Positions 6,770-13,939 of a DNA stretch of 14,264 bases are shown here, piece after piece. Position 1 is the first letter of the stretch; the number at the start of each line of letters is the position of its first letter. The notes under the pieces were generated by a model. It ran no database searches. It had not been told where the DNA came from and worked only from the letters and a program-made list of their open reading frames with translations. This stretch comes from Bog-473 sp036491435 (GTDB taxonomy: Bacteria > Actinomycetota > Acidimicrobiia > Acidimicrobiales > RAAP-2), in NCBI GenBank assembly GCA_036491435.1, contig DASXBZ010000042.1:1-14264 (forward strand). The letters run 5' to 3'. The position numbers were made by a program, and so were the translations under genes.

Positions 6770-7819
6770 TCAGGTTACAAGGACGAGGTCGTCCCGATGG
6801 ACGACGACCTGGCTGCGCCGGCCCATCCACTCCTCGGCCGACGCGGCGGGCACCCGGACCAGGCCCTTGGCGAAGACCTGCCCGTCGGGTCCGGCGATCT
6901 CGACGGCGTCAGCGGGCCGGAACTCGCCGGTGCACCCGACCACGCCGGCGGCCAGGAGCGAACGGCCGCGCCCGGTCAGCGCCGCCCGCGCCCCGTCGTC
7001 GACCGTGATGGTTCCCGCGGCGCCCAACGCGAACGCGATCCACAGCTTGCGCGCCGAGAGCCGGCTCTGCCGGGCCCGGAACACCGTGCCGACGCCCGGC
7101 TCGTCCGCCACCGCTGCCGCGAGAACCCCGGCGCGGCCCGCGTCCGCGATCACGGTGCGTACGCCGGACCACGTGGCGATCTTGGCCGCGGCGAGCTTCG
7201 AGGCCATGCCTCCACTGCCGACCGCGCTGCCGCGCCCGCCGGCCAGGCGCTCGAGCTGTTGGTCGATCTCGACGACCTCCTCGATGAGCGAAGCCTCGCG
7301 GTCACGCCGCGGGTCGGCCGTCAGGAGCCCCGGTGTGTCGGTCAGCAGCACGAGCAGCTGCGCACCGACGAGGTGCGCGACGAGCGCGGCGAGGCGGTCG
7401 TTGTCGCCGAAGCGGATCTCTTCGTCGGCGATCGCGTCGTTCTCGTTGACCACGGGCACCACGCCGAGCTCGACGAGGTGCCGGAGCGTGCCGCGTGCGT
7501 GGAGGTACTGCGTGCGGTGCACGAAGTCAAGCGGGGCGAGCAGGACCTGGCCGGCCAACGCGCCGTGGGGCTCGAGCCCGTCCTGCCACAGTCGCATGAG
7601 CCGGTGCTGGCCGACCGCGGAGACGGCCTGGAGCACAGCGGGATCGGCGGGGCGCTGGCGCTGCCCTTCGGGGTCGAGGGCGGCCCACCCGGCCGCGATG
7701 GCGCCCGAGGTGACGACGACGACGGTATGGCCTTCCGCCCGCGCCGCCGCGACCTCGCCGCACAGCCGATCGACGGTCTCCGCCGTCACCGACGACGACC
7801 CCACCTTGACGACGACCAT
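6770..7819 (-). CDS. proB: glutamate 5-kinase with PUA domain
   Basis: This 349-residue ProB phosphorylates L-glutamate to gamma-glutamyl phosphate, the first and usually proline-inhibited step of proline synthesis. The amino acid kinase domain shows KVGSSS (residues 5-10), VTSGAIAAG, PVVNENDAIA, FGDNDRLAA, LTDTPGL and GSGGMASKLAAAK. The last hundred residues form the PUA domain (KLWIAFALGAAGTITVDDGA onwards), so this is the long form of the enzyme. ATG at 7819 starts the first beta strand immediately, as in other ProB proteins, 16 bases after the obg stop. An upstream GTG at 7849 would add ten residues and overlap obg. No consensus ribosome-binding site is obvious. The gene follows obg in the same run and precedes proA. 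Confidence 0.95.
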   Translation of the reverse strand: MVVVKVGSSSVTAETVDRLCGEVAAARAEGHTVVVVTSGAIAAGWAALDPEGQRQRPADPAVLQAVSAVGQHRLMRLWQDGLEPHGALAGQVLLAPLDFVHRTQYLHARGTLRHLVELGVVPVVNENDAIADEEIRFGDNDRLAALVAHLVGAQLLVLLTDTPGLLTADPRRDREASLIEEVVEIDQQLERLAGGRGSAVGSGGMASKLAAAKIATWSGVRTVIADAGRAGVLAAAVADEPGVGTVFRARQSRLSARKLWIAFALGAAGTITVDDGARAALTGRGRSLLAAGVVGCTGEFRPADAVEIAGPDGQVFAKGLVRVPAASAEEWMGRRSQVVVHRDDLVLVT

Positions 7820-7835
7820 CACGAGGGCACCCGCC

Positions 7836-9122
7836 TCACTCGTCCTCACCCCAGGTGAACGTCATCGCGCCGACGGTGACCTCGTCCCCGTCGCGCGCGC
7901 CCGCCCGGGCCAGTGCCCGGTCGACGCCGAGTCGGCGCAGCCGGCGGACCGCCTCGGCCTGTGCGCCGGCGTCGGTGAGGTCGGACAGCGCGACCGCGCG
8001 CTCGGCGGCACGGCCCACAACCAGCCACGCCCCGGCGCCGGCCCGCTGCACGTCGACCCCCTCCGGCAGGGGCCGGTGCACGACCACCTCGCCGGTGCCG
8101 GCGGCCAGCCCCGCCGCCGCCTCGGTCCGGGCCTCGTGGACCAGCACGGCGAGCCGGCCGACGAGCTCGTCGACACCGGCGCCGGTGGCCGCCGAAAAGA
8201 CGAGGTCGCACACGGCCTCGCCCGCGACATCACCGCCGGCGGCCAGCAGGTCCGCCTTGCTGCCGGCAACGACCCGCGGGCGCTCGAGCAGCTCCGGCCG
8301 GTACGCGCCGAGTTCGGCCAGCAGCACGCGCAGTTGGTCAGCCGCCGGTTCGCCACCGGCGAGCGGCCCGCCAAGGTCGAGCAGCACGACGAGCACGCGA
8401 GCCCGTTCGATGTGGCGCAGGAATTGGTGGCCCAGGCCGCGCCCGCCGGCCGCACCCTCGACCAGCCCCGGGATGTCCGCCATGACGAAATCCGTGGCGT
8501 CGTAAGAGCTCCCGACGCGCACGACGCCGAGATGCGGCTCGAGCGTCGTGAACGGGTAGTCGGCGATCTTCGGCTTGGCAGCCGACACCGTCGAAATGAG
8601 CGTCGACTTGCCCGCGTTAGGGAACCCCACCAGCGCGACGTCAGCCATCAACTTGAGCTCGAGGTCGAGCCAGAACTCCTGGCCGGACTCGCCCTGCTCC
8701 GCGAAGGCCGGCGCCCGGCGCCGGTTGGACAAGAAGCGCGCGTTGCCACGACCACCCTGTCCGCCCTCGGCCCCGAGGAAACGCATGCCCGCCGTGGCCA
8801 TGTCCACGACCACCTCTCCGGTCCGGCTGCGCACGACGGTGCCGACGGGCAAGGGCACGTCGATGTCCTTGCCTCGCGCGCCGTGGCGCTTCTGCCCCGA
8901 GCCGTGGCCGCCGTTCGTGGCCCGGCGGAAGGGATGGTCCTTGAAGGCGAGGAGGGACGACTCGTTCTCGGAGGCGACGAGCCAGACATCGCCGCCGTGG
9001 CCGCCGTCGCCCCCGTCCGGGCCGCCGCGGTCGACGTGCGCCTCGCGCCGCCACGACACTGCGCCTGCGCCGCCATCGCCCGCGCGCGCGTGCAACTGGG
9101 CCTGATCGACGAAGCCGGGCAT
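7836..9122 (-). CDS. obg: Obg/CgtA GTPase
   Basis: This is a 428-residue Obg GTPase, a ribosome-associated protein needed for 50S maturation and stress control. The glycine-rich Obg fold covers residues 1-158, including GGPDGGDGGHGG and GGQGGRGNARF. The G domain follows with P-loop GFPNAGKST (166-174), switch TTLEPHLG, DIPGL (216-220) and SAATG (310-314). The C-terminal OCT domain spans about 350-426 and ends in FTWGEDE. The guanine-recognition motif, normally NKxD, reads SKAD at 288-291. ATG at 9122 gives the standard N-terminus FVDQAQLHARAGDGG. The open frame continues upstream to 9275 but that part overlaps the amidohydrolase gene. The gene starts 11 bases after that upstream stop. The ribosomal protein genes rplU and rpmA that usually precede obg are absent. 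Confidence 0.96.
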   Translation of the reverse strand: MPGFVDQAQLHARAGDGGAGAVSWRREAHVDRGGPDGGDGGHGGDVWLVASENESSLLAFKDHPFRRATNGGHGSGQKRHGARGKDIDVPLPVGTVVRSRTGEVVVDMATAGMRFLGAEGGQGGRGNARFLSNRRRAPAFAEQGESGQEFWLDLELKLMADVALVGFPNAGKSTLISTVSAAKPKIADYPFTTLEPHLGVVRVGSSYDATDFVMADIPGLVEGAAGGRGLGHQFLRHIERARVLVVLLDLGGPLAGGEPAADQLRVLLAELGAYRPELLERPRVVAGSKADLLAAGGDVAGEAVCDLVFSAATGAGVDELVGRLAVLVHEARTEAAAGLAAGTGEVVVHRPLPEGVDVQRAGAGAWLVVGRAAERAVALSDLTDAGAQAEAVRRLRRLGVDRALARAGARDGDEVTVGAMTFTWGEDE

Positions 9123-9133
9123 GGGCAGAAAGA

Positions 9134-10447
9134 CTACGAGGCGAGCAATCGGTGGGCGCGCTGAGAGACCTCCGTGCGGGCGCGGGCCTCGTCGATGTAC
9201 GTGCAGCGTCCCGCCTCGACCACGCATGAACCGCCCACCCATACGTCCGTGACCAAGTAGCCCGCACCCGCCCACACCAGGTGCCCGAGCAGCTCCGCGT
9301 CGGAGACCGAAGGCGTGAAGCGCGGGTCGTCCGTGCGCAGCCGGATCAGGTCGGCGGGCCGCCCCGTTTCCAACGCGCCAACGGGCAGTCCGAGCGCCTC
9401 GCCACCGCCGCGGGTGGCCAGGCGCAGCGCCGTGGCGGTGGTGACCGCACCCGGGTCGCCTGCCTTGGCCCGGGCGAAGAGCGCGGCCAGGCGCATCTCA
9501 TCCCACAGGTGCAGGTCGTCGTTGGAGGCGGGGCCGTCGGTGCCCAATCCGACCCGTACGCCGAGCTCGAGCAGCGCCTCCAGCGGGGCAACGCCGGAGC
9601 CGAGCTTGCCGTTGGACCCGGGGCAGTGCGCCACCCCCACCCCGTTCCCGGCCAGGAGCGCGAGGTCGTCGTCGTCCAGCCACACCGCATGCGCGGCCAC
9701 GACGCGACCGTCGAGCGCGCCGACGTCGGCCAACAGGGCGGGCGCGCTCATTCCGTACCGCTCCATGACGACGACGCACTCGGCCTCCGTCTCGGAAAGG
9801 TGGATCTGGAACAGCGCGTCGCGCCGCTTCGCCTCGGCGGCGATCTCCCGCAGACCATCGGGTGGGACGGTGTAGGCGGCGTGTGGGCCGAAGCCGAGAT
9901 GCAGTCGGCCCTCGCGCCCGTCCATCGTGTCGAACAGACGGCACGCCTCCTCCAGCATCTCGTCCCAGCGTTGGCCGGGAGCGGTCGGTGTCCCCGGGAC
10001 CTCGAAGATGCCCGGTGTGAAGACGCCCCGGATGCCGGCGGCGAGCAGCGCCTCGATCACCGGAGACGGGTGCCGGTATTGCTCGCACGTCGTCGTGATG
10101 CCGTTGGTCAGCAGCTCGGCCGCGCCGAGCGTCATGCCCCAGTAGACGTCCTCGTCCTCGAGCCGCGCCTCGCGTGGCCAGACCGCCTCGCTCAGCCAGC
10201 GGTCAAGCGGCAGCCCGTCCCCCGCACTGCGCAGCAGGGTCATGGGCGAGTGCGCGTGGCAATTCACGAGCCCCGGCATGAGCACGCCGCCGAGCTGGCG
10301 TACCTCGGTCCCGGCCGCCGGCGGGACCTGTGCGGGGTCGCCCACCCACGAGATCAGCCCCTCGGCGATCTCGACCGCGCCCGGCGCGAGCACGGTGTTG
10401 TGCTCGTCGACGGTGAAGACGGCGTCACCGACGAGCCGCAGGGTCAC
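9134..10447 (-). CDS. amidohydrolase, MTA/SAH (5'-deoxyadenosine) deaminase-like
   Basis: This 437-residue amidohydrolase-superfamily protein resembles the MtaD/DadD group, which deaminates methylthioadenosine, S-adenosylhomocysteine or 5'-deoxyadenosine to the inosine form. The metal-site residues are in place: HAH (His64, His66) in PGLVNCHAHSPMTLLR, His216 in IHLSETEAE with Glu219, His253 in AHAVWLD and Asp304 in GTDGPASND. The stretch after the first motif (DGLPLDRWLSEAVWP) is typical of MtaD rather than of guanine deaminase or atrazine hydrolases. The enzyme should be cytoplasmic with one divalent metal. The GTG start overlaps the stop of the DtxR-family gene as GTGA. The open frame reaches 10837 but the extra part lies inside that gene. 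Exact substrate cannot be read from sequence; other nucleoside or pterin deaminase activities remain possible. Confidence 0.85.
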   Translation of the reverse strand: MTLRLVGDAVFTVDEHNTVLAPGAVEIAEGLISWVGDPAQVPPAAGTEVRQLGGVLMPGLVNCHAHSPMTLLRSAGDGLPLDRWLSEAVWPREARLEDEDVYWGMTLGAAELLTNGITTTCEQYRHPSPVIEALLAAGIRGVFTPGIFEVPGTPTAPGQRWDEMLEEACRLFDTMDGREGRLHLGFGPHAAYTVPPDGLREIAAEAKRRDALFQIHLSETEAECVVVMERYGMSAPALLADVGALDGRVVAAHAVWLDDDDLALLAGNGVGVAHCPGSNGKLGSGVAPLEALLELGVRVGLGTDGPASNDDLHLWDEMRLAALFARAKAGDPGAVTTATALRLATRGGGEALGLPVGALETGRPADLIRLRTDDPRFTPSVSDAELLGHLVWAGAGYLVTDVWVGGSCVVEAGRCTYIDEARARTEVSQRAHRLLAS

Positions 10448-11142
10448 GGCGCGCCGACGAACAGGCGGCCGGAGAGGTCGCGCGAGACCTGCAGCTTCTC
10501 GTCGCCGCCCTCCACCGTCACCTCCACGGTGCCGTCCGCGTCGCGCCCACCCACACGCGCGACCGCACCGGGGATGAAGCCGCCGTCGTCGAGCAACGTC
10601 AGCGAGCCGAGGTTCAGTTCGACCTCCTCGCTGATGCGCAGGAGGCGCACCCGCTCTCCCACGCCGACCTCTGCCAAGGGCCGCGTCGCGACGGCGGGCG
10701 CCGCCGAGTGTGAACCGGGGATCGGGTTCCCGTGCGGACACGTGGCGGGGTCGCCCAGGAGCTCGACCAGCCGCGCCTCGACGTCGTCGGAGATCACGTG
10801 CTCCCAACGCCCCGCCTCGCGGTGCACCTTGTGCCATTCCAGACCGATGACGTCGACGAGGAGCCGCTCGGCCAGCCGGTGCTTGCGCACGACCTTCTCG
10901 GCCAGCGCGCGGCCGCTCGGGGTCAGGGACAGACGCCGGCCTTCGCGCGTCACGTAACCGTCCTCGATCAACCGGTCCAGCATCTCGGAGACCGAGGGCG
11001 CTGAGCGGCCCAGGCGTTCCGCGATGCGCGCTTGGATCACCGGGATGCCCTCCTCGGCCAGCCCCAGCATCGTCTCGAGGTACTCCTCGACCGGCGGGTG
11101 GTACTCCTGGGGCGAATGCGCGTGCGACGCGTGCTCAGCCAT
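10444..11142 (-). CDS. DtxR/IdeR-family metal-dependent transcriptional regulator
   Basis: This 232-residue repressor of the DtxR/MntR family has an N-terminal winged helix-turn-helix (about 30-75, ARIAERLGRSAPSVSEMLDRL). A dimerisation and metal-binding domain covers about 80-145, with KHRLAERLLVDVIGL and RWEHVISDDVE nearly identical to IdeR. A C-terminal FeoA/SH3-like domain follows at about 155-232. By alignment from memory to DtxR, ligands His79, Glu83, His98, Glu105 and His106 are kept as His88, Glu92, His107, Glu114 and His115. Met10 is replaced by Glu20 and Cys102 by Gly111. The N-terminus is His-rich (EHASHAHSPQEYH). The ATG start lies eight bases inside the end of the amine oxidase gene, and the 3' end overlaps the amidohydrolase. 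It probably responds to Mn(II) or Fe(II); targets are unknown. Confidence 0.9.
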   Translation of the reverse strand: MAEHASHAHSPQEYHPPVEEYLETMLGLAEEGIPVIQARIAERLGRSAPSVSEMLDRLIEDGYVTREGRRLSLTPSGRALAEKVVRKHRLAERLLVDVIGLEWHKVHREAGRWEHVISDDVEARLVELLGDPATCPHGNPIPGSHSAAPAVATRPLAEVGVGERVRLLRISEEVELNLGSLTLLDDGGFIPGAVARVGGRDADGTVEVTVEGGDEKLQVSRDLSGRLFVGAP

Positions 11143-13069
11143 CGTGACAATGGTCCGAGGGCGGCACGTCGAGCGCGGGATTGCGGTCGAAGAAGCCGAA
11201 CGGGACCAAGGTGAAGCCGGTGTACTCGACGGGCATCACCGGCCAGTCCTCCGGTCGGGGGATGTGGGTCACGCCGAACGAGTGCCACAACACGATGTCG
11301 GTGTCGACGATCGGCCGGTCCCGCGCCGTCCATTCGGGCAGGCCGGCTCCCCCGCGGTGCTGGTTCGGGTAGTCGCCCGCGGCACGCCGCTCCTCGGGGT
11401 CGAATGGCGTGACCCACAGGTTGTGCGATGCGAAGGCGGCCCTGCGGCCCACGCTCGACTCCGGGTGCGCCAGCAGCGTCGGCGTCGATGCGGGCAACAG
11501 CTTGTACGCCGTGTGCTCGCCGACCCCGTTGCGTACCGAGCGGTTGACGATGCGCCAGGTGCGACTGTGCGACGGGTCGACATCACGCCGAGCCACCGCC
11601 TCGGTGTCGAGGAGTGTCGCCGTCGTGCCGAAGACGTTGCCCCACGGGTTCTCCGGCGTGCCCGGCTCGCCGGCGCCCGTCGCGTCGACCTCGAACACCG
11701 CGTTGTCGGGGCCGTCGACCTCGATGTCGAGTCGGACGTTGAAGAGATGCTGGTGATACGGCGCGGCCAGACCCGGCGCCACCATCTTGGCGTGGTCGCC
11801 GGCGTCACCGTTCGCCACCGCCATGGTGGACATGATCCCGGAGAGTTTGACCTCGAGCTGGATCGTCCCGTCGAGATAGAAGTACCAATAGAACCCGTAC
11901 TCGTAGTTGCCGACCGTGGCGATGAAGCTCACCACCAGCCGCCGCGACCGGCGCACCTCGGTGCGGCCCGAGACCATGTCGACGTGCTTCCAGAGGATGC
12001 CGTAGTCCTCTTCGTGCATGCAGATGGCGTTCGCCCGCGTGTGCGGCTTGCCCTTCTCGTCGGCGAAGACGTCGTCGAAGTAGCGGATCTCCCCCAGGCA
12101 GTCGCAGCCCAGCGTGAGCGAGTTGGCCATGCGGCCCAGGCCCCACTCGCCGGTGTCGAACGCGCTCTTCCAGGCGTGCATCGGGCCCGGGTGGCCGTAG
12201 GGCACCACCATCTCGCTGACGGCGGCCCGGTAGAGGACCGGGCGCACTCGGCCCCCGTCTTCGTAACCCACCGTGTACAGGACAAGTCCCTCGAGCGGGT
12301 CCATGCCGAGGCGCATTGACCACTTCTGCCAGCGCACGAGGTTGCCCTCGACCTCGAAGCTCGGCCCTTCCGGCTGTGTGATCTCGAGCGGCTTGAGGTC
12401 GGTGCGGAGCGGGCCGTTGTGCTCGGGGTAGTAGCTGCCCGATTTGGGAGGGAAGGGCACGACCCCGAGGTCGACGACTTCGAGCACCTCGCCCCGGCCC
12501 ATGTCGACGAACGCGAGCAGGCCCTCGAGCGGCCGCGCGTACCCGTTGTCGTCCGCGGACTCCCGGAGGTAGGCGAGGCAGCGGGTGATCCGCCGGCCCT
12601 CCTCGTGCGGGAGGTCGAACGTGCCTGCCGGCCACGGGTCGATCTGGACCAACGAGCGGTCGACGATCCCCCGGCGGTCGAGCGCGGCGTTCCACTCAGC
12701 GTGTTCGTGCAGAGCCGCGAGCACGAGGATCGACTCCTCGATCTGCAGCGGCGGCCGCACGTCGGGCACGACCTCCCAACGGTCCACCTCGCCGCGCGTC
12801 ACCGACACGATGACCTCCGTCACATCAGCGACCGGGCCTTGGAGGACCACCACACGCACGCGGCGGTCGATGTCCACCTTGTCGCCTCGGTCGAAGGCTC
12901 GCACCAGGTCCTTGGGCGGGTCGCACAGGGCCATATAGGCGAAGCGCAGCACCTCGTTGGCCACGTCGGCACGGCCGCTGGCGAAGATGATCTCGCGGGC
13001 CGCCGTGATCTCGTCGCCCGTGAGCGGGGCGAGAGGGTGCAGGACCGGTGGAGCAGTGGTGGGTGGCAT
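11135..13069 (-). CDS. copper-containing primary amine oxidase (TPQ cofactor)
   Basis: This 644-residue protein is the length of bacterial copper amine oxidases such as the Arthrobacter phenylethylamine and histamine oxidases. These oxidise primary amines to aldehydes with release of ammonia and hydrogen peroxide. The motif NYEYG puts the tyrosine that self-converts to topaquinone at residue 389. The copper ligands are His439 and His441 in HQHLFNV and His602 in THIPRPEDWPVMP. The catalytic base is Asp305 in AFDTGEWGLG. Cysteines 322/324 and 350 match the conserved disulfide region. There is no signal peptide, so it is probably cytoplasmic. It is the first gene of the nine-gene run and starts at ATG 13069. 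A good -10 hexamer lies just upstream. The amine substrate cannot be decided. The overlap with the metal regulator gene is notable. Confidence 0.95.
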   Translation of the reverse strand: MPPTTAPPVLHPLAPLTGDEITAAREIIFASGRADVANEVLRFAYMALCDPPKDLVRAFDRGDKVDIDRRVRVVVLQGPVADVTEVIVSVTRGEVDRWEVVPDVRPPLQIEESILVLAALHEHAEWNAALDRRGIVDRSLVQIDPWPAGTFDLPHEEGRRITRCLAYLRESADDNGYARPLEGLLAFVDMGRGEVLEVVDLGVVPFPPKSGSYYPEHNGPLRTDLKPLEITQPEGPSFEVEGNLVRWQKWSMRLGMDPLEGLVLYTVGYEDGGRVRPVLYRAAVSEMVVPYGHPGPMHAWKSAFDTGEWGLGRMANSLTLGCDCLGEIRYFDDVFADEKGKPHTRANAICMHEEDYGILWKHVDMVSGRTEVRRSRRLVVSFIATVGNYEYGFYWYFYLDGTIQLEVKLSGIMSTMAVANGDAGDHAKMVAPGLAAPYHQHLFNVRLDIEVDGPDNAVFEVDATGAGEPGTPENPWGNVFGTTATLLDTEAVARRDVDPSHSRTWRIVNRSVRNGVGEHTAYKLLPASTPTLLAHPESSVGRRAAFASHNLWVTPFDPEERRAAGDYPNQHRGGAGLPEWTARDRPIVDTDIVLWHSFGVTHIPRPEDWPVMPVEYTGFTLVPFGFFDRNPALDVPPSDHCHDG

Positions 13070-13078
13070 GCCCGCTGC

Positions 13079-13084
13079 ATGTTA
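13079..13084 (-). promoter_or_regulatory. -10 element upstream of the amine oxidase gene
   Basis: TAACAT on the minus strand fits TANNNT and ends nine bases before the ATG at 13069, so the transcript would have a leader of only two or three bases. No convincing -35 or Shine-Dalgarno sequence is present. It would drive the whole nine-gene run. Confidence 0.45.
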
Positions 13085-13108
13085 CGCGGGTCGCGCCGGA
13101 CCACCCTC

Positions 13109-13114
13109 TACCCT
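13109..13114 (+). promoter_or_regulatory. -10 element for a leaderless phosphorylase transcript
   Basis: TACCCT fits TANNNT and ends six bases before the ATG at 13121, the spacing at which transcription would start on the A of the start codon. No Shine-Dalgarno sequence precedes the gene, which supports leaderless expression. Confidence 0.5.
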
Positions 13115-13120
13115 GTGGCC

Positions 13121-13939
13121 ATGGACGACGCGGCCGAGCGGGCGGACCGCAGCGCCCGAGAGCTGGCCCGCCGCATCGGCGTGGACCATCACGATGTGCT
13201 GGTGGTGCTCGGAAGTGGCCTGGCGGGCGTCGCCGAGCTGCTCGGGGGCGAGGAAGATTGGGTGCCGCTCGACACGCTTCCCTTCTTCCCGACGTACACC
13301 GTGCCCGGACACCGCTCCCACGGCTGGTCGATGGAGCTGGCGGGACGCCGGCTGCTCGTGCTGGGCGGGCGCCGGCATCTCTACGAAGGCCTCGAGCCTG
13401 CCGAGGCCGTCCATCCGCTGCGGACCGGGATCGCGGCTGGCTGCTCAACCGTCATCCTCACCGCCGCAGCAGGCGGCATCCGCGAGGACCTCGCGCCGGG
13501 GAACGTCATGGTGGTCGAGGACCACATCAACCTGACGGGCCGCAGCCCGCTGCAAGGGCCCGCGTTCGTCGACATGGTCGGCGCTTATTCGCCGTCACTG
13601 CGCGCCACCGCCCTGGCGACGCCGGACCCAGCGGCGGCGGCGGCACTGGCCGCGCGGCCCGGCGTCTACGCACAGCTGGCGGGACCCCAATTCGAGACGC
13701 CGGCCGAGATCCGGATGCTCAAGACGATGGGCGCGGACGTTGTCGGCATGTCGCTGGCGCTCGAGACGATCGCGGCCCGCGCCGCCGGCGTCGACGTCCT
13801 GGGCCTGGCCGTGGTGACCAACCCGGCGGCCGGGGCCGAGCCGCCGTTGAGCGATCTCGCCGCGATCGTCGCGGTGGGCGCCGCCGCCGCGCCCGCCGTG
13901 GCCGAGATCGTCCGCCACGTCGTAGGCTCGCTGTCGTGA
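13121..13939 (+). CDS. purine nucleoside phosphorylase family protein (trimeric PNP/MTAP class)
   Basis: This 272-residue member of the trimeric PNP/MTAP family cleaves a purine ribonucleoside with phosphate to the base and ribose-1-phosphate. Phosphate-site residues are present: GSGL (31-34), GRRHLYEG (83-90, with Arg84, His86 and Tyr88) and Ser211 in VGMSL. The 6-oxopurine pocket Glu is in GPQFETPAE (Glu192) and the Asn in VVTNPAAG (Asn234). Three positions depart from canonical PNP. LTNAAGG is LTAAAGG (Ala115), GMST is GMSL (Leu212), and the LSH ribose-5' histidine is missing (LSDL, 243-246). ATG 13121 is preferred; GTG 13115 is an in-frame alternative inside the likely promoter. A longer upstream open frame is only the antisense of the amine oxidase. 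The following VOC gene overlaps its stop. Confidence 0.9.
   Translation: MDDAAERADRSARELARRIGVDHHDVLVVLGSGLAGVAELLGGEEDWVPLDTLPFFPTYTVPGHRSHGWSMELAGRRLLVLGGRRHLYEGLEPAEAVHPLRTGIAAGCSTVILTAAAGGIREDLAPGNVMVVEDHINLTGRSPLQGPAFVDMVGAYSPSLRATALATPDPAAAAALAARPGVYAQLAGPQFETPAEIRMLKTMGADVVGMSLALETIAARAAGVDVLGLAVVTNPAAGAEPPLSDLAAIVAVGAAAAPAVAEIVRHVVGSLS

Noticed and set aside
6567..9164. An 865-codon plus-strand open frame antisense to proB and obg
   Set aside because: Its translation is low-complexity Arg/Ser/Ala/Pro with no domain, and the opposite strand encodes unmistakable ProB and Obg. Long antisense frames are expected where third positions are nearly all G or C.
9123..9275. Longer N-terminus for Obg
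   Set aside because: The added 51 residues lie inside the amidohydrolase gene, are Gly/Arg-rich without homology, and the standard Obg N-terminus begins at the ATG at 9122.
12419..13120. Upstream extension of the phosphorylase frame
   Set aside because: The extra 234 codons are the antisense of the amine oxidase gene. The phosphorylase fold begins at the ATG at 13121, which also has a leaderless-type -10 element.
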